The notes under the pieces are model-generated. The model saw only the letters and a program-made list of their open reading frames with translations, had not been told where the DNA came from and made no database searches. Shown in pieces: positions 33,214 through 41,763 of a DNA stretch of 64,000 nucleotides; within the stretch, counting starts at the first letter, position 1, and each line of letters opens with the position of its first letter. The translations under genes and the position numbers were made by a program. The stretch comes from Maricaulis sp965242785 (GTDB lineage: Bacteria > Pseudomonadota > Alphaproteobacteria > Caulobacterales > Maricaulaceae), in the NCBI GenBank assembly GCA_965242785.1, contig CBDETA010000004.1, positions 1,674,001-1,738,000 of the forward strand, given 5' to 3'.

Positions 33214-33909
33214 ATGCATCACGCCCTCATCACCGGCGCCAATCGTGGCCTGGGCCTGGAACATACCCGCCAGCTGCTGGAACGCGGCTGGCATGTGACG
33301 GCTGCGGTGCGTGATCCCGATGCCGCCAGTGAGCTCAAGGCCCTGCCGCAGGGCGAGGGCAAGCTGGATGTGGTGCGCTATGACGCATCCGATCTTTCCA
33401 GCGCCGCCGCGCTGGCGAAGACGGTGACGGCACCGATCGACCTCCTGTTTGCCAATGCCGGCATGGCGGCGCGGTCCACGCGCGCCTTTGGTGCCGCGGC
33501 CAATGAGGACATGGTCGCCGAGTTCCGCGTCAATGCCATCGCGCCGCTGGCCCTGGTCGAGGCTTTTGCCGACCAGGTGGCGGCCTCGGAGATGAAGGTC
33601 GTGGCGCTGCAATCCTCGCGCATGGGCTCGATCGCCGACAATGGATCGGGCGGCGGCTATGGCTATCGCGCTTCCAAGGCGGCGCTCAATGCTGTCGGCA
33701 AGTCGCTGAGCATTGACCTGAAGGATCGCGGCATTGTCGTCCTGGTCCTGCACCCGGGCTGGGTGCGCACGGACATGGGCGGCCCGAACGGCCAGCTGAC
33801 CGTGACCGAAAGCGTGGAAGGCCAGCTTGACCTGATCGCACGGGCCTACAAGCAGCCGGCCATGTCCGGGCGCTTCTTCCACGTCTCCGGCCAGGACCTG
33901 GACTGGTAG
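33214..33909 (+). CDS. Short-chain dehydrogenase/reductase (CsgA/carbonyl reductase type)
   Basis: A 231-residue SDR. The cofactor loop is ITGANRGLG (6-14), the NAG motif is FANAGMAAR, and the active site is SSRMGSI with Y-x3-K in YGYRASK (about 149-155). HPGWVRTDMGGPNG near 180-193 is typical of the SDR subgroup that includes myxobacterial CsgA. The Tyr doublet makes Y149 or Y151 the general acid by spacing to Lys. Monocistronic, followed by the convergent trmFO. Substrate unknown. Confidence 0.88.
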   Translation: MHHALITGANRGLGLEHTRQLLERGWHVTAAVRDPDAASELKALPQGEGKLDVVRYDASDLSSAAALAKTVTAPIDLLFANAGMAARSTRAFGAAANEDMVAEFRVNAIAPLALVEAFADQVAASEMKVVALQSSRMGSIADNGSGGGYGYRASKAALNAVGKSLSIDLKDRGIVVLVLHPGWVRTDMGGPNGQLTVTESVEGQLDLIARAYKQPAMSGRFFHVSGQDLDW

Positions 33910-33933
33910 CCGGCAGGCAGCAAGCCGAAATGT

Positions 33934-35325
33934 CTAGCGCTTCGACCAGGCCGCCAGATCGGTCAGGGCGCGTGCGGACAGGGCCATTTTGCGGGCGGGT
34001 GTCTTGGCCTTGCCCTTGACGCGGTTGCCGTCCGCGTCATGGGTCGGCTGGGCGATCGGCGGGAAGAGGCCGAAATTCACATTCATGGGCTGGAACGAGC
34101 CCTTGCCGCCATCCAGATGCCCGCCGGTCACATGCGCGAGCAGGGCGCCCAGGGCCGTGGTCGGCGGCGGCGGGGCGAGGTCTTCGCCCAGGCGTTCGGC
34201 CGCTGCATAGCGGCCAGCCAGAAGCCCCATTGCGGCGCTTTCGACATAGCCCTCGACGCCGATCAGCTGGCCGGCAAAACGCAGGCGCGGCTGGCTTTTC
34301 AGGCGCAGCTGGTTGTCCAGCAGGCGCGGGGAATTGAGGAAGGTGTTGCGGTGGATGCCGCCCAGGCGGGCAAACTGGGCCTCTTCCAGACCCGGGATCA
34401 TGCGGAAGATCTCGGTCTGGGCGCCGTATTTCATCTTGGTCTGGAAACCGACCATGTTGAACAGCGTGCCCAGCGCATTGTCCTGGCGCAATTGCACGAT
34501 GGCCCAGGGCTTCACGGTCGGATTGTGCGGATTGGTCAGGCCGACCGGCTTCATCGGACCGTGGCGCAGGGTCTCGCGGCCGCGCTCCGCCATCACTTCG
34601 ATCGGCAGGCAGCCGTCGAAATAGGGGGTGTTGGCCTCCCATTCCTTGAACTCGGTCTTGGGCGCTGCCAAGAGGGCATCGATGAAGGCCTCGTACTGGT
34701 CCTTGTCCATCGGGCAGTTGAGATAGGCCTTCTTCTCGGCTTCGGTCTCGCCCTTGTCATAGCGCGACTGGAACCAGGCCTTGTCCAGATTGACGCTCTC
34801 GCGGTGGATCACCGGCGCGATGGCGTCGAAAAAGGCCAGCTCGCCCTCGCCGGTTGTCTCCAGGATGGCGCTGGACAGGCTTTCCGACGTCAAGGGTCCG
34901 GTGGCGATGATGACGCTGTCCCAGTCTTCCGGCGGCAGGCCGGTGATCTCGCCGCGTTCGATCGTGACCAGCGGATGCTCGCTCAGGGTCTTGGTGACGG
35001 CCTGGGAGAAGGTGTCGCGGTCCACCGCCAGGGCGCCGCCGGCGGGCAGGCGGTTGCGGTCGCCCTCGGTGAGGATGATCGAGTTGAGCCGCCGCATCTC
35101 CTCGTGCAGGAGGCCGACCGCATTGGTGCGGTGATCGTCCGAGCGGAAGGAGTTGGAACAGACCAGCTCGGCCAGCCCGTCGGTCTTGTGGGCATCGGTG
35201 CCCTTCACGCCGCGCATCTCGTGCAGGATCACGGGCACGCCGCGCGAAACGAGCTGCCAGGTGGCCTCGGAACCGGCCATGCCGCCGCCGATGACGTGAA
35301 CGGGTTTCATCGCTTGATCTGTCAT
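33934..35325 (-). CDS. trmFO: Methylenetetrahydrofolate--tRNA-(uracil-5-)-methyltransferase
   Basis: A 463-residue FAD enzyme (465 if the first of three nearby ATGs is used) that makes T54 in the tRNA T-loop with methylenetetrahydrofolate. The FAD Rossmann motif is HVIGGGMAGSEA near the start, followed by HEMRG, LVCSNSFRSDD with the catalytic Cys, and the YFDGCLPIE and MNVNFGLFPP blocks of the family. The starts at 35334, 35325 and 35310 are in frame and none has a strong ribosome site; I took the middle one. Confidence 0.94.
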   Translation of the reverse strand: MTDQAMKPVHVIGGGMAGSEATWQLVSRGVPVILHEMRGVKGTDAHKTDGLAELVCSNSFRSDDHRTNAVGLLHEEMRRLNSIILTEGDRNRLPAGGALAVDRDTFSQAVTKTLSEHPLVTIERGEITGLPPEDWDSVIIATGPLTSESLSSAILETTGEGELAFFDAIAPVIHRESVNLDKAWFQSRYDKGETEAEKKAYLNCPMDKDQYEAFIDALLAAPKTEFKEWEANTPYFDGCLPIEVMAERGRETLRHGPMKPVGLTNPHNPTVKPWAIVQLRQDNALGTLFNMVGFQTKMKYGAQTEIFRMIPGLEEAQFARLGGIHRNTFLNSPRLLDNQLRLKSQPRLRFAGQLIGVEGYVESAAMGLLAGRYAAAERLGEDLAPPPPTTALGALLAHVTGGHLDGGKGSFQPMNVNFGLFPPIAQPTHDADGNRVKGKAKTPARKMALSARALTDLAAWSKR

Positions 35326-35432
35326 GCGCGGCATATCGAACCGGGGCGGCGGGGAGTCAAGCGGGCGGGGTCAGTGAGGGCTTGGAGATGCGATCACGCA
35401 GCGCTATTAAAAGGTGAGGGGAGACTGATTGC

Positions 35433-36599
35433 ATGAAAACGTTGTGGTGTGTGCTGGCCGTGGGTTTGGCGGGGCTCGGTGTCCCTGCAGGTGCGCAGCT
35501 GCCGTCGTCTGTCTTGGAGCCCTACCGTCAGTACACACTGGCGCTGGATCAGGGAGACGTGGAGGCAGCCGCCGATGCGGCTCTACAAGCCTGGCATGCC
35601 GGCAGGGCGTCCGGACTGGACAATGACACCCTGAAGGCGTTGGGAACCAATGCGTTTGCCGCCAATCGCGATGCCGAACGCTGGCCAGAGGTCGCCGCCC
35701 TGGGCGCCGCGGTGGCCATGCTGCACGCGGAACCCGACGAATATGAAACAGCCATTCTGATACTCGAGCAGGGGCTGCTGGCCGCACTCGCTTCGATGGA
35801 TCGCCTGCATTACGCCGAACTCATGCAGGCAGGGTTCAGCCTGACTGCAGCCCGCGAAGAGAACATTCTCAACGGCCTGAACAGGTTGCTGAGGGTTCGC
35901 TCTCCGTACGGCTCGCAAGCGCTTGCAGCGCTGAATTCCAGTTTGGCAACCGCCCGAATTGAGGAATTGGTCCAAATGGGCGCGGACCAAGCGATGGAGT
36001 ACGCCAACCTGCAGGCAGCGCTGGCAGATGTGCAGACAGAAGGCGGGGAACCCGCTCAGGCCTTGCACCGCATTGAGACGGCCATCGCACAATTGAGCGA
36101 CTGGCAGGTGTCAGATCCGCGGGTGCTGGACGTGTTGCTGCAGCCGGTCGCCAAACTGCTCGCGGAATTGGAGCCCGATGGGAGCGGCCCCGGGATTGAA
36201 CACCTGTCTCCCCGCCTGACGTCTTCATGGTGTGGTTATCTTGGCCGTCATCCGGTGAGCGCTGAACCGGATGACGCAAGTCAGCCTCCCATGCGTGCGC
36301 TGGCCCGTGGATACGAAGGCGCTTTGGTAAGGATGCGGTTGCGCATTCCGGCCGAGGGCGGTCCAGCACGGATACTGGAGGAATCGGTTCTTGGTCCCGG
36401 AGGAAACCTGTTTCTGGCAAGCGTGCGCTCGGACCTGGAAACACGGCGATTTCGCGCCCAATGCGACGCGGACGGTGCGGACTTGGTCGTAGAGAGATGG
36501 GAGGCGTTTTCGGAAGTGGACCGGGAAGGATTCCGTGAGGCCGTTGCGCTGCTGACAAATGGATGGACCCGCTACGTCCTTCTGGAGCATGCGGGTTAG
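35433..36599 (+). CDS. Secreted hypothetical protein, TPR-like with degenerate TonB-C-like end (paralog 1)
   Basis: A 388-residue exported protein (signal peptide MKTLWCVLAVGLAGLGVPAGA, then QLPSSVLEPYRQYTLALDQGD). Residues 30-240 are helical hairpins with spaced Ala and Leu, in the style of TPR repeats. The last 90 residues (from MRALARGYEGALVRMRLRIPA) run parallel to the TonB-C domain of the related gene at 40515, ending LETRRFRAQC where that gene has VRVWRYQPA, but the sequence is eroded. It shares its start with the next gene: 27 identical bp around the ATG. Codon use is less GC-biased than the neighbouring trmFO. Function unknown. Confidence 0.75.
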   Translation: MKTLWCVLAVGLAGLGVPAGAQLPSSVLEPYRQYTLALDQGDVEAAADAALQAWHAGRASGLDNDTLKALGTNAFAANRDAERWPEVAALGAAVAMLHAEPDEYETAILILEQGLLAALASMDRLHYAELMQAGFSLTAAREENILNGLNRLLRVRSPYGSQALAALNSSLATARIEELVQMGADQAMEYANLQAALADVQTEGGEPAQALHRIETAIAQLSDWQVSDPRVLDVLLQPVAKLLAELEPDGSGPGIEHLSPRLTSSWCGYLGRHPVSAEPDDASQPPMRALARGYEGALVRMRLRIPAEGGPARILEESVLGPGGNLFLASVRSDLETRRFRAQCDADGADLVVERWEAFSEVDREGFREAVALLTNGWTRYVLLEHAG

Positions 36600-36678
36600 G
36601 GCATGTCCGTCGAGCGAGTTTCGCTAAGGAGCCGCGGCAGAGCTGGGTCTGGCCGGGAGATGAAGGAAGGCTGACTGC

Positions 36679-37866
36679 ATGAAAACGTTGTGGTGTGTGC
36701 TGGGGGCGGTCGGGGCCTGGGGGATGATAGCGCATTGTGCGCTGGCCCAACTTCCTGCCGACGTGGAAGCTTCCTATTTGCGTTATGTGCAGTCTCTGGA
36801 GGCAGGAGAGGCCCGCGCTGCCGCCGCTGCCGCACATGACACTTGGATTGCGGCGCAAGGCGCGGACATCGAGCCGGACACTCTGCGCGCCCTGGGAACG
36901 AATGCGGTCAATGCATATTGGGACCTGGAGGACTGGCAGGTTCTGGCGGAATTGGCGCCGGAGGTTGCCCGGCTGCATGACCGTTTCGAAGAGGATGAGG
37001 AAGAAACGGCATTCCTGTTGGTCAGTCTGACCTTGCAGGCGGCCGACCGGGTCGGGGACCATGTGGCGTACGGACAGGCCTTGCCGTGGGGCCTGCGGCT
37101 GGCGGCCCGGCATGGACACGCGCACCGCTCCTGGACGGAAGGCATGTTGGTGCCCGACCCGCCCGGCGCGCGTGGAGAATTTGCCTCGCTCTCCACGCCG
37201 CAACTTGCTGCGGTGGTGGAAGACATGCTTGCCGGTGGTGCGGCAGATCAGCGCCGGCTTACCAACGCGGCCGTGACGCTGATTGATCGGCATGTCGAAG
37301 ACGAGATGTTCGACAGTGCGTGGACCCGATTGGAACAAGCGGTTCAGGCGCTTGCGGAAGATGAGGCGACGGGATTGTCTGTCTATCAGCACGTCCTTTT
37401 CTCCCGGGCATCACCGCTCTTGACCCGGGGATTCGACGATCACTCAAGCGGGGCCGATCGTTTTGGTCCAGCGATCCGAGGCCTTTGGTGCGATTATCTG
37501 CAAACCACACCCACCGTTCTGGATCCCGGTGTGGAAGTTCAGTTTCCCATGCGTCCGATGGTGAACGGTAACCGGTATGCCGTGGTTGAGACCGAGCTGT
37601 CCGTTCCGGCTGCGGGAGGACAGGCGGCCATCGTCCAGATGCAGTATGAAGGCCGCGAACAGGACGAATACTTCCGGAGTGTCACGGAAGCCATTGAGGC
37701 CTCACGCTTCCGGCCGCAGTGCCGGCCGGATCAGGCAGACTATCGCGTCAGACGCGTTGATCTCTTCGGACTGGCGGAACTGAATGAAGGTCGTGGACGG
37801 GTTCGATTCACGGCCCGGGGCCGGGTGGAAACCGCCTACTTCACCTACAGGACTCTTGGCGACTGA
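36679..37866 (+). CDS. Secreted hypothetical protein, TPR-like with degenerate TonB-C-like end (paralog 2)
   Basis: A 395-residue paralog of the preceding gene, with the same opening MKTLWCVLGAV, then QLPADVEASYLRYVQSLEAGE. The helical middle contains long acidic runs (FEEDEEETAF near 110). The C-terminal domain, from about residue 290 (PMRPMVNGNRYAVVETELSVPA), continues to EAIEASRFRPQC, mirroring the TonB-C pattern of a strand, a helix and a W/F-R-F/Y-x-P end, without the Pro-rich TonB linker or a membrane anchor. Gene spacing is 79 bp, so co-transcription is likely. Function unknown. Confidence 0.75.
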   Translation: MKTLWCVLGAVGAWGMIAHCALAQLPADVEASYLRYVQSLEAGEARAAAAAAHDTWIAAQGADIEPDTLRALGTNAVNAYWDLEDWQVLAELAPEVARLHDRFEEDEEETAFLLVSLTLQAADRVGDHVAYGQALPWGLRLAARHGHAHRSWTEGMLVPDPPGARGEFASLSTPQLAAVVEDMLAGGAADQRRLTNAAVTLIDRHVEDEMFDSAWTRLEQAVQALAEDEATGLSVYQHVLFSRASPLLTRGFDDHSSGADRFGPAIRGLWCDYLQTTPTVLDPGVEVQFPMRPMVNGNRYAVVETELSVPAAGGQAAIVQMQYEGREQDEYFRSVTEAIEASRFRPQCRPDQADYRVRRVDLFGLAELNEGRGRVRFTARGRVETAYFTYRTLGD

Positions 37867-37888
37867 GAAATATGCCTGCGTTTGCCGC

Positions 37889-39199
37889 CTAGTCCTGCAT
37901 ATCCGGGGGTGTGCCAGCAGAATCTGGCGAAGGCTCTGCGCCTTCTTCCTCCGCCTCCTGCTCCCGGTTCAACGCGTCCGCAATCGCTTCGGCGGCGCGT
38001 TCCATTGCTGTGTCGTTTTGCGTGACCCCGGTGTCGCAGACGGCGTTCAAGGCGGCCCATTCGGTTTCGCTGAGGGCTGGCGCGCCGGACCAGGTGAGGC
38101 CGGCGGCGGCCTGGCGGGCGTCGCGGGCGCGCTGGGTGGTGTCGGGGTGGGTGCGCAGGACCGAGTTGAGCCAGGCCTCGGCGCGATCAGCCTGGCCCTG
38201 AGCGCGCGGTGTGGTGTCAGCGTCTTCGGCGGCTTCGGCCTCAGCCTCCTCGACCTCCTCCTCGAGTTCCTCGAAGACCACTTGCATGCGGTCGAAGAAG
38301 TCGGCGAGGGCGGCGGGGTTGAGGTCGGCGGCTTCCAGATAGGCCAGGGCGTATTCATCGGCCTCGGCTTCGGCCGAACGGGAGTGGCGCAGGCTTTCCA
38401 GCGTGGCGCCGGTGCGCGCAATCTCCTGGCCGGCGCCGGAGCCGCCGCCGATGAGAAATTCCAGCAGGATGGAGAACCCCATCTCGCGCAGCTGGGCTGC
38501 CATGACGTGGCGGCGGGCGACATGGGCGGCCTCGTGCGCGAGCACGCCGGCCAGCTCGTCCGGGCTTTCCATTTCGTCGATCAGCTCGTCGGTGACCACG
38601 ATCCAGCCGCCGGGCAGGGCGAAGGCGTTGGGGAAGCGGGCGTCAACAATGCGCAGCTTGAATTCGAACGGGCTGTCGGAGACGGCATAGAGGCGCTCAC
38701 CCAGCCCGTCGAGCGCGGCCTGGGCTTCTTCGGAGGTTTCGCATTCATCGGTGAACCAGGCGACGAACTGGTTCGAACGCTCGCCCAGCCGGGTTTCAAC
38801 ATCCAGCGGCACCGCGCGGGCCAGCGGCGTGGAAACGAGCGGCAGGCCATAGAACATGAAGCCAGCCAGCCCCGCGGCGAGGGCGGTCAGCGCGCCACCC
38901 AGCATCCAGGTCCCCCGGCGCACGCGTCCGGCGTCCATCAGGGCCGGGAGCAGGGCGGTGAGCACGGCAAGCTGTTCGGCCGCGATGATCAGGCGCGCCT
39001 CGCCATCGCGTTCGCACAGCACCGCTGCCCCGTCGGGCTGGTCCGGCAGCCGGTGCAGGCGCTTGACGCGCCAGAAGATGCGCAAGGTCTCGCCGGTAAT
39101 GGCCAGCCGGTCCTGGTCCAGTGTTACCGTGACAGGGTGGACCTGCGCTGTCTCGCCGTCCGTGAACAGCGCGGGGATGGCGGGGGGATCAGATGACAT
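37889..39199 (-). CDS. M48 family zinc metallopeptidase, membrane anchored
   Basis: A 436-residue protein. Residues 1-90 are a cytoplasmic beta-rich domain, 97-118 a membrane helix, and the rest an M48 (Ste24/HtpX/BepA-like) peptidase. The zinc motif is HEAAH (222-226) in LAGVLAHEAAHVARRH, and the third ligand is the Glu in SRSAEAEADEYAL near 270. The C-terminal third is strongly acidic with a coiled-coil tendency (FEELEEEVEEAEAEAAEDAD). ATG 39199 overlaps the stop of the DUF898 gene by 11 nt, so the pair is co-translated; this DUF898 plus M48 pairing recurs in Proteobacteria. Confidence 0.88.
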   Translation of the reverse strand: MSSDPPAIPALFTDGETAQVHPVTVTLDQDRLAITGETLRIFWRVKRLHRLPDQPDGAAVLCERDGEARLIIAAEQLAVLTALLPALMDAGRVRRGTWMLGGALTALAAGLAGFMFYGLPLVSTPLARAVPLDVETRLGERSNQFVAWFTDECETSEEAQAALDGLGERLYAVSDSPFEFKLRIVDARFPNAFALPGGWIVVTDELIDEMESPDELAGVLAHEAAHVARRHVMAAQLREMGFSILLEFLIGGGSGAGQEIARTGATLESLRHSRSAEAEADEYALAYLEAADLNPAALADFFDRMQVVFEELEEEVEEAEAEAAEDADTTPRAQGQADRAEAWLNSVLRTHPDTTQRARDARQAAAGLTWSGAPALSETEWAALNAVCDTGVTQNDTAMERAAEAIADALNREQEAEEEGAEPSPDSAGTPPDMQD

Positions 39200-40382
39200 T
39201 GCCGATATCGAACGCGTCGGCCAGGCCCTCGCCGGACTTGGGACCCTTGTCGGCATTCTGGCGGATGGCCGCGATGTCGATCTCGCCGTCCGCTTCCAGC
39301 CGGCTGAGCAGGTAGCGCCACAGGCGCATCTGCGCGACCGGCAGGCCGAAGCCCAGGGTGAAGACGATGATCAGGAAATTGACGATGTAGATCCAGGCGA
39401 GGCTGAGCGTGTGCACGTTCAGCTTGAAGCGCACGCCCTCGAAAGTGAGCACCTCGGCCTTGCGGCGGAAGGCGGCGGCGGCATAGGCCAGGCTGGCGAT
39501 GCCGACGAAGATGCCATAGACCGCGGCGGCGCCGTAGACCTTCAGGATGAACATGACATCCATCACCGGCGGTTGCCCCGCCTCCAAATCGCCCATGATC
39601 ATCGCCATGTAGAGGCCGATGAAGATGAAATAGCCGATCACCCCGGCGATCCAGGCGATCGCGAAGGAGGGATAGAGCGGGCCGGCCAGGCCTTCGTCCG
39701 GATGATCGACGGCGAAACGTCGGTCACCGAAGAAGGTCTCGTTCCACAGGCGTCGCGTCAGGCGCATTTCGGCCGCCGGTGCGTACCAGCCCAGCGTCAG
39801 GCTGGTCAGGATGCTGTAGCCGATCGAGGCCCAGGCATAGCCATTGGCCGAACCGGTCTGGCCCAGCCGGATGCCGCGCCAGCGCGTGCGCGACAGGCGA
39901 TAGCGCCGGGCGACCCAGACCGCCACGCCCAGAAGCCAGGAAAACAGGAGCAGGATCGGGATGTAGGCGAGCCCGAAGACGATCATGAACTGGTCCGGCG
40001 GCAGCAGCAGCTGACCGGCAAACATGACGGCATAGATGGGCAGGAAGATCGCCAGCATCACGAAGATGAAGGAGCGGAAGAGCTCGAAGCCCGAGCCGGT
40101 GTATTCCAGCGGCGTGCCGTTCACCGTGGTGGTCGACCACAGATAGCGCCGCACCCGCGTCCGGCCCCAGAAGCGCCAGAGCGTGACGGTGATGATGTTC
40201 AGCACCGCATTGAGCAGGGTGATCGGCAGGATGCCGCCCCAGGTGGCAGACTGGGCAAAGACCAGAGGCTCGCGCGGGTCGTCCCCGGACGGGTCGGGGT
40301 CAGCGGGAGGAGGGGGTGTGGCTTCGGCCTCGTTTGCCGGTTGCGGAACGCTGTTTTCGTCCGGCTTGTTTTCATCGCTCAT
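39189..40382 (-). CDS. DUF898 (YjgN-like) integral membrane protein
   Basis: A 397-residue protein. After a Pro/Asp-rich cytoplasmic tail (about 1-45) come about eight to nine membrane segments in two repeated halves. DUF898 landmarks are ITVTLWRFWGRTRVRRYLWSTT (about 63-85), GTPLEYTGSGFELF (about 88-101), RTRWRGIRLG (about 166) and a second WR-FWG-like block at MRLTRRLWNETFFGDRRF (about 210). ATG 40382 was chosen over the ATG at 40403 because it begins MSDENK. First gene of the DUF898-M48 pair. Role unknown. Confidence 0.85.
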   Translation of the reverse strand: MSDENKPDENSVPQPANEAEATPPPPADPDPSGDDPREPLVFAQSATWGGILPITLLNAVLNIITVTLWRFWGRTRVRRYLWSTTTVNGTPLEYTGSGFELFRSFIFVMLAIFLPIYAVMFAGQLLLPPDQFMIVFGLAYIPILLLFSWLLGVAVWVARRYRLSRTRWRGIRLGQTGSANGYAWASIGYSILTSLTLGWYAPAAEMRLTRRLWNETFFGDRRFAVDHPDEGLAGPLYPSFAIAWIAGVIGYFIFIGLYMAMIMGDLEAGQPPVMDVMFILKVYGAAAVYGIFVGIASLAYAAAAFRRKAEVLTFEGVRFKLNVHTLSLAWIYIVNFLIIVFTLGFGLPVAQMRLWRYLLSRLEADGEIDIAAIRQNADKGPKSGEGLADAFDIGNVI

Positions 40383-40460
40383 GCTGACGCCCCCCACATA
40401 CACGCTGAGGTCAAGTTAGCGACAAGCCCGAAACGGTCAACGCGAAATAAGCGGGCCTGA

Positions 40461-40482
40461 AACAACTTGACGTCGTGTTGTT
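40461..40482. promoter_or_regulatory. 22-bp nested dyad between divergent genes, operator-like
   Basis: The outer arms AACAAC (40461-40466) and GTTGTT (40477-40482) are symmetric around an inner palindrome GACGTC (40469-40474); only two base pairs of the 22 break the symmetry. It lies 33 bp upstream of the TonB-C-like gene (ATG 40515) and 79 bp upstream of the divergent DUF898 gene (40382), well placed to regulate both. Confidence 0.45.
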
Positions 40483-40514
40483 GCGGAAGGAGTGTCGCCG
40501 CGAGGGAGGGCATC

Positions 40515-41693
40515 ATGAAACACGGTTATCTGATTGCGCTGATCGCGGTTGTCTTGCTCGTCACACCGGCCGGGGTGCGGGCGCAGGGGCTGCCGGACTC
40601 GGTGGCGCAAGCCTATCGTGATTATCTGGCGGCTCTGGAAGCGGGCGACGCTGCGGGCCTCCTGGCGGCGGCCCAGCAAGCCTATGAGGCCGGCGAATCC
40701 GAAGAGATCGAAGCGGCCACTTTGGCAACGCTGGCGGAGAATTACGGCTTTGCTGCCTCGGCAAACGGACAGTTCGAGACCGCCCAGAGGGCCTGGCGCG
40801 ATGCCGCGCGCCTGTCTGACCGCGCAGAGACCGACCCCGTGGAGCGGGCCTGGCGTTGGCACAATGCCGCGACGCTGGCCCTGCGCAATTCCGACCGGAA
40901 TGATGCCTATGCCTGTTCGCGCAATGCGGTTCGAGCGCTCGCCGACATGGAGGGTGATCTGGACCCGGCACTGGATTTTGCCGGCGACGCCTATCTCACA
41001 CGGTCCATGCTGACGATGTCACGCGGACGGATCGAGGAGGCGGGCGAAGCCGCCATGCGGGCGATCGACGTGTTTCATGAAGGGTTGGACCAACCTGACG
41101 CGCGCTATGCATTGGCGATGCTCTATGCCGGTGTGGCACAGACGCTGGAACAGGATTTCGAGGCCGCGACCTACTCCCTCTATGTGTCGTCAGAAGTCTA
41201 TTCCGTGGTCAATCCGGATCACGTCAACGCGCCGACACTTCGGGCCGCACTGGCGTCGGCCATGCATCATCTCTACTCCGAGGATGACGCCGAAACAGAG
41301 GCGGCTTTTGCCCGACTGAACGCCCGGGTGGGCGACAATCCCTTTGACATCGCAGCCTATGATCGCGCGGCCCTCCGGGACGAGGCGCGGGCCGCGTATG
41401 AGCTGACGGATCGACCCTGCTGCGATGCCGAGCCGCTGCAGCGCCGGATGCCGCGATATCCCGATGACGCGGCGCGGTCGGATCTCAACGGGGTTGTTTA
41501 TGTGCGCTTCGACGTGACGGCCGGGGGCCGGACTGACGACATCGAGGTGATCGGTGCCTTCCCGCCGGGCGTTTTCGACCGGGCGTCGATCGATGCGGTG
41601 CGCGTCTGGCGCTACCAACCAGCGACGCGGGACGGCGAGGCCGTGCGGCGTGAAGGGGTGGAAACGCGGTTCGACTACGTCATGCAACGCTGA
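40515..41693 (+). CDS. Secreted TPR-like protein with intact TonB C-terminal domain (paralog 3)
   Basis: A 392-residue exported protein (signal peptide MKHGYLIALIAVVLLVTPAGVRA, then QGLPDSVAQAYRDYLAALEAGD). Helical pairs at 30-300 look like TPR repeats (QFETAQRAWRDAARLSDRAE, EEAGEAAMRAIDVFHEG). From about 305 there is a TonB-C domain: a CC pair, MPRYPDDAARSDLNGVVYVRFDV, IEVIGAFPPGVFDRASID, then VRVWRYQPA. There is no TonB membrane anchor or Pro-rich spacer. GGAGGG precedes the ATG by 5 nt. Related to the two genes at 35.4-37.9 kb and probably the least eroded. Function unknown; it cannot work as a standard TonB. Confidence 0.85.
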   Translation: MKHGYLIALIAVVLLVTPAGVRAQGLPDSVAQAYRDYLAALEAGDAAGLLAAAQQAYEAGESEEIEAATLATLAENYGFAASANGQFETAQRAWRDAARLSDRAETDPVERAWRWHNAATLALRNSDRNDAYACSRNAVRALADMEGDLDPALDFAGDAYLTRSMLTMSRGRIEEAGEAAMRAIDVFHEGLDQPDARYALAMLYAGVAQTLEQDFEAATYSLYVSSEVYSVVNPDHVNAPTLRAALASAMHHLYSEDDAETEAAFARLNARVGDNPFDIAAYDRAALRDEARAAYELTDRPCCDAEPLQRRMPRYPDDAARSDLNGVVYVRFDVTAGGRTDDIEVIGAFPPGVFDRASIDAVRVWRYQPATRDGEAVRREGVETRFDYVMQR

Positions 41694-41763
41694 CGCGACC
41701 GACTGCCGCGCTTGATCCTGGCGGTGGGGCTTGTATCTCTGGCGCAAACGTCCGGAGATCGAC

